Shown here in pieces: positions 58,901 through 64,000 of a stretch of 64,000 nt of DNA; positions within the stretch are counted from its first letter, which is position 1, and each line of letters starts with the position of its first letter. The DNA lies in contig KL647308.1 of assembly GCA_000727475.1 (NCBI GenBank), forward strand, positions 1,054,001 to 1,118,000. Reading direction: 5' to 3'. Below the pieces are notes generated by a model that was given only the letters and a program-made list of their open reading frames with translations, ran no database searches and was not told the DNA's origin. The DNA comes from Sarcocystis neurona. Its lineage: Eukaryota > Apicomplexa > Conoidasida > Eucoccidiorida > Sarcocystidae. The position numbers were made by a program, and so were the translations under genes.

Positions 58901-61900
58901 CCCCGTCTGATGCTCTCTTGGCGTCACACCACTATCTCTGACGACTGCGGCCGTTTTTCCACCTGCCGCCGGGCACCAAAGAGAGTAGAGCCTGCACAGG
59001 GTAGGTGAACAAACTAGCAGCTGCGTCCAGAGTCTTCATGTGTGTTTTTTTCGACCGAAGTTGCTCTCGTCGTCATACCGTCTACGGTCACGCGCACGCA
59101 GGCGGAAGGGAGGGGATGGTTGGACGGTATCATTCAGCAATGGAGCACACATACAACGCAGCATTTCCTCAGTCTCCGGGCGAAAAAAACAGCCACAGAC
59201 CGATGAGTCAGCGTTCGTGCGTGCGCTGCAGCAGTTGCTGTGCACGTCGACCTGGGGCCGCTGCAGGACACACGAGGCCGTAGAATAGCGGCGCTACGTG
59301 GATAGCAACAGCCGCCGACGTGCACCCGTGCGTAAAGAAGCAGGAAAAATTCGTATGTAGGAAGAGACGGATGAGAGAAAGTTGAATTAGGCCAGCCGCG
59401 ACGAAGCGTTTTTCGCCCTGGGACCGTCTTTGTTGCAGCACACGGCTATCAGTGTAGTGCGTGGGGAACATCAGGGACGTGTTTCGTGGAAATGCAGAGG
59501 AAGTGTGCAGCGACAGCTTGACCGGGCAGACAGGAAAAAGAACTGGATTCTAAGGATCGGGTGTGCCTCGTAAAAGGTTGCGGGTCCGCGAACGTGATAC
59601 ACATATATATATACACACATAAACGTGTGTACGTATCCGTACACAGCTTCGTGTACGTATACATATATACCTATACATATATATATATATATATGTGTAT
59701 AGGGAGAATCACCTTCTTGTATGTTTCCAGAGACGCAGGTACAAATAGGTGAGATAAAGAGCGAGTTTGAAAAAGGTTTAACCTATTCACCTAAAAATAC
59801 TGCACGTTCTGTGTTTGCGCGCTTCTCTCAGAAAGTTGAGTACGAGGCCGAGGGGATCGACCACTCGATGATCGTCTACTCTGACAACGCAGAAGTGCTC
59901 GAAATTTTTGACAAGCCCAAGGCAGGCATTTTCGCTTTCCTTGAGGAACAGTGTCTCATTCAGACCGGTGCGCACATGTGCACAGGAAGTAAAGTATCGA
60001 GCGCAGGACCGTCTAGAGGGTCTAGGATAAGGTGTGCAGAGCAGTGGAGGTGAACGCAGAAGGATAGGCGCCGCGCCCGTCTGTCTCCTTCGCAACTTCC
60101 TCGGTCCTTCCTTTGTTCACTCCCGTCCACTTCTGAGGCCCTTGTGCCGGGATCTGTCCGCGTTGTGTTTTGGGGCAAGACAGAGAGGCCGCAGCCGGCC
60201 CAGCCGCGCACACACTGCTCTCTGCATTACTTCAGACGCTGTCGGACGGCCACAATGTTTCGCTGATTCCCCGCGGGAAAAAAAGCCGCCACGCTGAGAA
60301 GCACACATCTCTGCTTCCTTCTTGCTTGCGTTTGTGTGATGTTTCGTCGTCTGTGTTGCAGCAGAATATTCTCGTGGCGCCTGCCGGGAGAAGCGTCGCT
60401 TCCAGTGCTAGACACACACAGTGTGCACGTATATACATATATATACATATGTATAAGGATGTGTATGGGTGGAAGCACTTTTTTGTATATTTCCAGAGAC
60501 AGAAGCATGAATGGACCTGTCTCTTCAGCTGTCTGCGCGATGTATTCTCTTCTTCTGTTGCCTCAAGTAAAGTGCGTCCCGCATAGACAAGCGCAGACAA
60601 TTGCGAACGAGGAGACAGGATCGTGCGTTACTTTGCGACTGTTTACAACGCATTCTCCTCCACGGCTGTCTGGTGTACTTCTACCGCATCTGAGCGGTGC
60701 CTACAGCGTTCGCGAGTTGAGGCCCCGTGCAGCTTGTAGGCAAGCATGTATAGCAAGCCTACTCATTTCCACGGGCGCACGAGGTTGACTTAGCGACGAC
60801 TGCGTTGCTCTGGTCTCCCGAGCTTCCTGCTGCTGTCTAAGACAGAAGCTTTCAGTTTGTGCATGCGTACGTGCTTCATCACGCCTATCGAGGAAGAGCT
60901 ACAAATATCTATCTATATATATATATATGTGTGTGTATACGAGTACACATGTACACTTGTATAGGTGCAAGCGGAAGCCCGTTTCACTTCTGTTTCTGCG
61001 AACCCGTGGCTGCAGGAACAAGCGAGTCCTTTACGGCGGCTTGTCAGAAGAACATCAAAAATCCGAACTTTCAGACGCCGAAGGGAGATGCGCGACTCTC
61101 TTTCATCGTCTGCCACACCGCTGCACCTGTTACATACGACACGACGGAGTTCGTTCCGAAGAACAAGATGCGGTAGGCGTTGTAGCAGCGACGCTGGGGT
61201 ATGTGAGTCTGCGTGCTGCCGGTCGAGCTAGGACTGAGGGAAACAGCCTCGCCTACGTTCTCCACGGTTGCTTGCCACGGGCAAGGAGCTAGTTGTTCTC
61301 GTGCAGAGCGCCACCGCAGCGCAGGAAAAGTCGGCTCACGTTAGAGTGCTAGACATACGAACCAAAGTAATTGCACTCCACAGGCGCGCGGTCGCTCTCT
61401 GAAATTTTTCGACTGCTGAAACAAAGATACAGAGCTGTCCAGTTCTACGGGCGTTACATCCCCGTGAAAAGTTCCGAATGCTGTTTTGAAGGAATTTCTA
61501 TCTGCAACGGCAAGGCGTGGTTTGCAGAAGAACCAAGGCCAGTAGTCGCACCTCCACATTTTAGGAACAGACTCTGCGGGCTTTTTTTGACGGCCAGAAC
61601 TGTTCTAATGCCCCAAGCCCGCACACAAATTCAACGACATATCAACGTGTCTCCCTCTTACCATTAGAAAGACTGAAAATCGAGTGACAGAACGCTGTCT
61701 AGATAACTAGGTGCCCACATATATAGGCATATATGTACAAATATCTATGTTTATATATGCCTGCGGTTACTTAACAGTATACATACATCCATGTGTACGT
61801 ATCTCTCTCTGTTTCTCTCTCGCTCTCTGTACGCATATATATTTTTGTATCGAAACAGCTGAATACGTATCCCCAAAAGAACCACCTGCTATTGATGTAC

Positions 61901-64000
61901 GTATACATATATAGGTGCACACATATATAGAAAGGCATAGATAGATAGATAGATATAGAATAATAGGCATAGGTGGATATAGATAAATAGATATATGTAG
62001 ACACACGCAAGCAGGAGGGTCTACCTACATCGACAAGTACAAATAACTACATAGATAGAGGTAAGACTTTATATAATTAGATGTAGACGCAGGGATAGAG
62101 AGGTAGATACATAGATAGGTAGACACATCCGCATTCGAGCAGCGGAAGACACAGAAGCAAGGCGCTCCTCCCCTACAAGCAGACACACAGAAGTTGCGGG
62201 CCCAGTGCAAATGCAGTTGTTTACACTTGTGCGTGCAAATACGTGAATTCATTTTCTCCAGTGTACAAGTGTCTGAGTACGACAGTGGAACCTGTTGGGA
62301 AAACGCCGAAGACAGCAGCGGTAGCGGCGCGCTGCAGCTTCCCTTTTTTAAAGAATTTAAAAGAGACGTGCGTCTAGTGGGTTGTGTAGGAGCGCAGCGG
62401 GCTACATGTCACCGCCGTTCTTAACCGTCAAAACGACGGCACCTGCAGTTGGGGGGTCGGCGGCTTGCACGGGGCCCATGACTAAGCTGGCGAGCAACTC
62501 TTCTTCTCTCTCGTGTTACAGACTGAGAAAAAAGCAAGGACTTTCTGTCTCACGGTAGATTCAACACACACTCACACACACACGCGCATGCGAGAAAAGC
62601 TGAGATTCCTATCCCCGCTTGTTTCTGGCTGTTCCAACGACTTTTCATTTTCATGTAAAGAGCTCGTCCTTGCCTCGCGGGACCGTGGGCCATGGCCCCG
62701 TGTCTCAGGAAAGCACCTGTCCTATCATCCTAGAGCTTAGGTAAAGCCTGCGTCGCTCAGCGTTCCGTCGAAGGGAGAGGACCCGCGATTTTTCTCGAAC
62801 CGCACCCTGCTTTTTCCAGTGTCATCTCGCGCAAAAGCGTCGCACTTGTTGCGTATGATGTGTGTGCAGGCTGCCGAACGAGCTGCTGCTTGTGTTCAAG
62901 TCTGCGACAAACAGCTGCATGAAAGGGGCCTTCGAAAACGTCGAGATACCGGACACGAAGAACATGCGCGGTAAATTCGTCGGTTCCAAGTTCCAGAAGT
63001 CCATGACGGGTCTGATGGTGACGCTCAAATCATCGCACGCACATTTCGCTAGGTGAGAGTAGTGCGGAGCTGCAACGGCGCCGTAGATCTACACAGCTAC
63101 GTCCGCAGTGGTGTTTACGAGGGAAGAGGTGACGCGTGCTTCGATTCACAGTCGCGCACACCGAAAGACCGAGCGAGTCACAAACGGACCAAGCCTATTC
63201 ACGATATCTTCGCATGGCGGCGAAAAGAAAAGTAACAAGATACCGAGCAGAATGGTTCGCGGGAAGATAGACACGCGGTTGGACGACGTGGACCGCGCAG
63301 GTGCAGAAGGAGGCACTTGTCTGTGTAACACCGCATTGTCGAGAAAGCCGCTCTCCGCGTTCCCTGTGCACAAGCCATTTACACCGCGTGCTGTGTATTT
63401 GCACGTTTCTCGTATGCGGATGTGTTGGAGGCTGGAGGGAGAGCCGTGCTAACAGGAACGTGGACCTGCAGGACAGGCAATCAGGCGACAGGTGTCTGCG
63501 CGAAGTGATGTCGAAGAGAGCGCAGTGCTGCTTGCTGCACTCCGACACAGCAAATGCGTTGCTGCCGCAGACACTCTGCCGTCGTGAGGCGCGGTTTTAA
63601 ACTCCTCTAATTCCCGACAAAGCGTAGCTGCTGCTTTCGCGTTGTCGGTGGAAGCTGGCTCGCACGTGCTGGCGAGCAGGTGATCCTGCCTCAAGATGTG
63701 CACACGTCAAAATCGACACGCACACACACACAGACACGCACACTCGAATCCACACACATACAACACACGTGTTAACATGTAAAGGGCAGGTGTTCACCTA
63801 GCTGTTTATTCACAAGATGTAACTGTGTGGGAAGCAGCAGCCCTCCCGTCCACCAGCTTCATGGCAGATACTGCGCCGACGTGCAGGTAAGGACACGCAC
63901 GCGCAGACGTGCCGCTCTACCGCCTCTACGCGGCTGCGTGGGCGTATATACGCGAGTGTATATTGCACAGCGGGGCGGGTAGTCGTAAGACTGCAGCTTA
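49918..64000 (+). CDS. Class XIV-like myosin heavy chain, motor domain (3' end outside window)
   Basis: Actin-based motor ATPase. Eleven exons join in phase: 49918-50277, 50983-51187, 52380-52521, 53983-54291, 55180-55287, 56399-56477, 57135-57317, 58117-58233, 59832-59967, 61016-61172 and 62870-63052. They encode 659 residues, and all introns are GT-AG. The ATG (MASKAAGG) follows an in-frame TGA at 49894. In order: an SH3-like N-terminus, P-loop GESGAGKT (residues 189-196), switch I NNNSSRFG (240-247), ERNYHIFYQ, switch II DIYGFE (465-470), relay [19 protein letters not shown], and [15 protein letters not shown]. It ends at SSHAHFAR, just before the usual C-I-K-P-N block, which I do not find in the last 950 bases. 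The LPHxN and DQIY pattern at the end of exon 1 is shared with apicomplexan class XIV myosins such as MyoA. The exact subtype is undetermined. The presumed TEDS residue is Thr413. Confidence 0.92.
52380..52521 (+). other. Myosin exon 3: ATP-binding P-loop
   Basis: Opens with the last two bases of a split Gly codon, then [20 protein letters not shown] and ends at GNAK. It is preceded by TGCCTTTGCAG and followed by GTAACT. The motif is the Walker A of the myosin motor. Confidence 0.95.
53983..54291 (+). other. Myosin exon 4: switch I
   Basis: Begins after GTTCTCAG. It restores Lys and then [18 protein letters not shown], the switch I that senses the gamma-phosphate, followed by [15 protein letters not shown]. 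It ends before GTGAGT. Confidence 0.95.
58117..58233 (+). other. Myosin exon 8: switch II and relay helix
   Basis: A phase-0 exon of exactly 39 codons with [18 protein letters not shown], bounded by GTGTGTCAG and GTAAGG. It carries the switch II motif that couples ATP hydrolysis to lever movement. Confidence 0.95.
59675..59696. repeat. (AT)n microsatellite in a myosin intron
   Basis: AT dinucleotide run between exons 8 and 9, one of several TA-rich simple repeats in the myosin introns. Confidence 0.85.
61937..61960. repeat. (ATAG)n microsatellite in a myosin intron
   Basis: GATA/ATAG tetranucleotide run within the 1.7-kb intron between exons 10 and 11. Imperfect GATA-type repeats continue to about 62130. 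Confidence 0.85.
63053..64000 (+). other. Myosin intron 11, continuing past the window edge
   Basis: Starts with the donor GTGAGA after SSHAHFAR. A (CA)n run lies near 63719-63737. A short open stretch at about 63837-63889 ends in CAG|GTAAGG and could be an exon, but it does not match the expected myosin block after HFAR. Confidence 0.5.

Noticed and set aside
59721..59831. Open sequence in front of myosin exon 9 (reads QIGEIKSEF)
   Set aside because: The conserved block starts at KVEYEAEGI directly after CTCTCAG, and phase 0 from exon 8 fits this shorter exon; the extra residues have no counterpart in other myosins.

Overview
The window looks like nuclear DNA of a coccidian apicomplexan, most probably Eimeria. 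The evidence is: spliced genes with GT-AG introns; coding and non-coding DNA packed with CAG trinucleotide tracts that read as poly-Gln, poly-Ser or poly-Ala inside otherwise conserved proteins; many (TA)n and (CA/GT)n microsatellites; and a class XIV-like myosin typical of Apicomplexa. The species cannot be named from the sequence alone. There is one 681-base run of N. No rRNA, tRNA, CRISPR array or intact transposon was recognised.

Layout. (1) 211-6622 (+): the last three visible exons of the RNA helicase UPF1 (nonsense-mediated decay), whose 5' part lies outside the window. (2) 6623-13204: gene-poor DNA with tandem minisatellites, a CAG-rich block and an 82-base inverted repeat. (3) 13205-14394 (-): a proposed three-exon gene for a small single-pass membrane protein with a Gln/Arg-rich coiled coil. 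(4) 15497-15750 (+): an orphan terminal exon. (5) 15751-23414: about 7.7 kb with no supportable gene. (6) 23415-44278 (+): a giant BRCA2 homologue. I join four exons with compatible phases into a 6,138-residue protein with four BRC (RAD51-binding) repeats and the helical-OB1-Tower-OB2-OB3 DNA-binding region, all inflated by low-complexity insertions. (7) 44279-49917: gene-poor DNA with recent and older duplications. (8) 49918 to beyond the right edge (+): eleven exons of a class XIV-like myosin motor domain.

The recognised genes serve different processes: mRNA surveillance (UPF1), RAD51-dependent recombination repair (BRCA2) and actin-based motility or transport (myosin). I see no operon-like or pathway link between them. 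What unites the region is CAG-derived low-complexity sequence. It sits between conserved blocks of UPF1 and BRCA2, in the introns of BRCA2, and in intergenic DNA, but is nearly absent from the myosin exons.

The most notable content is the BRCA2 gene. It is about twice the length of the human protein and has FxxA-type BRC repeats scattered through thousands of repeat-coded residues. Its OB2 fold is divided by a 1.46-kb intron. All exon boundaries are my own reading of splice signals, phase and protein conservation, and have not been checked against transcripts.
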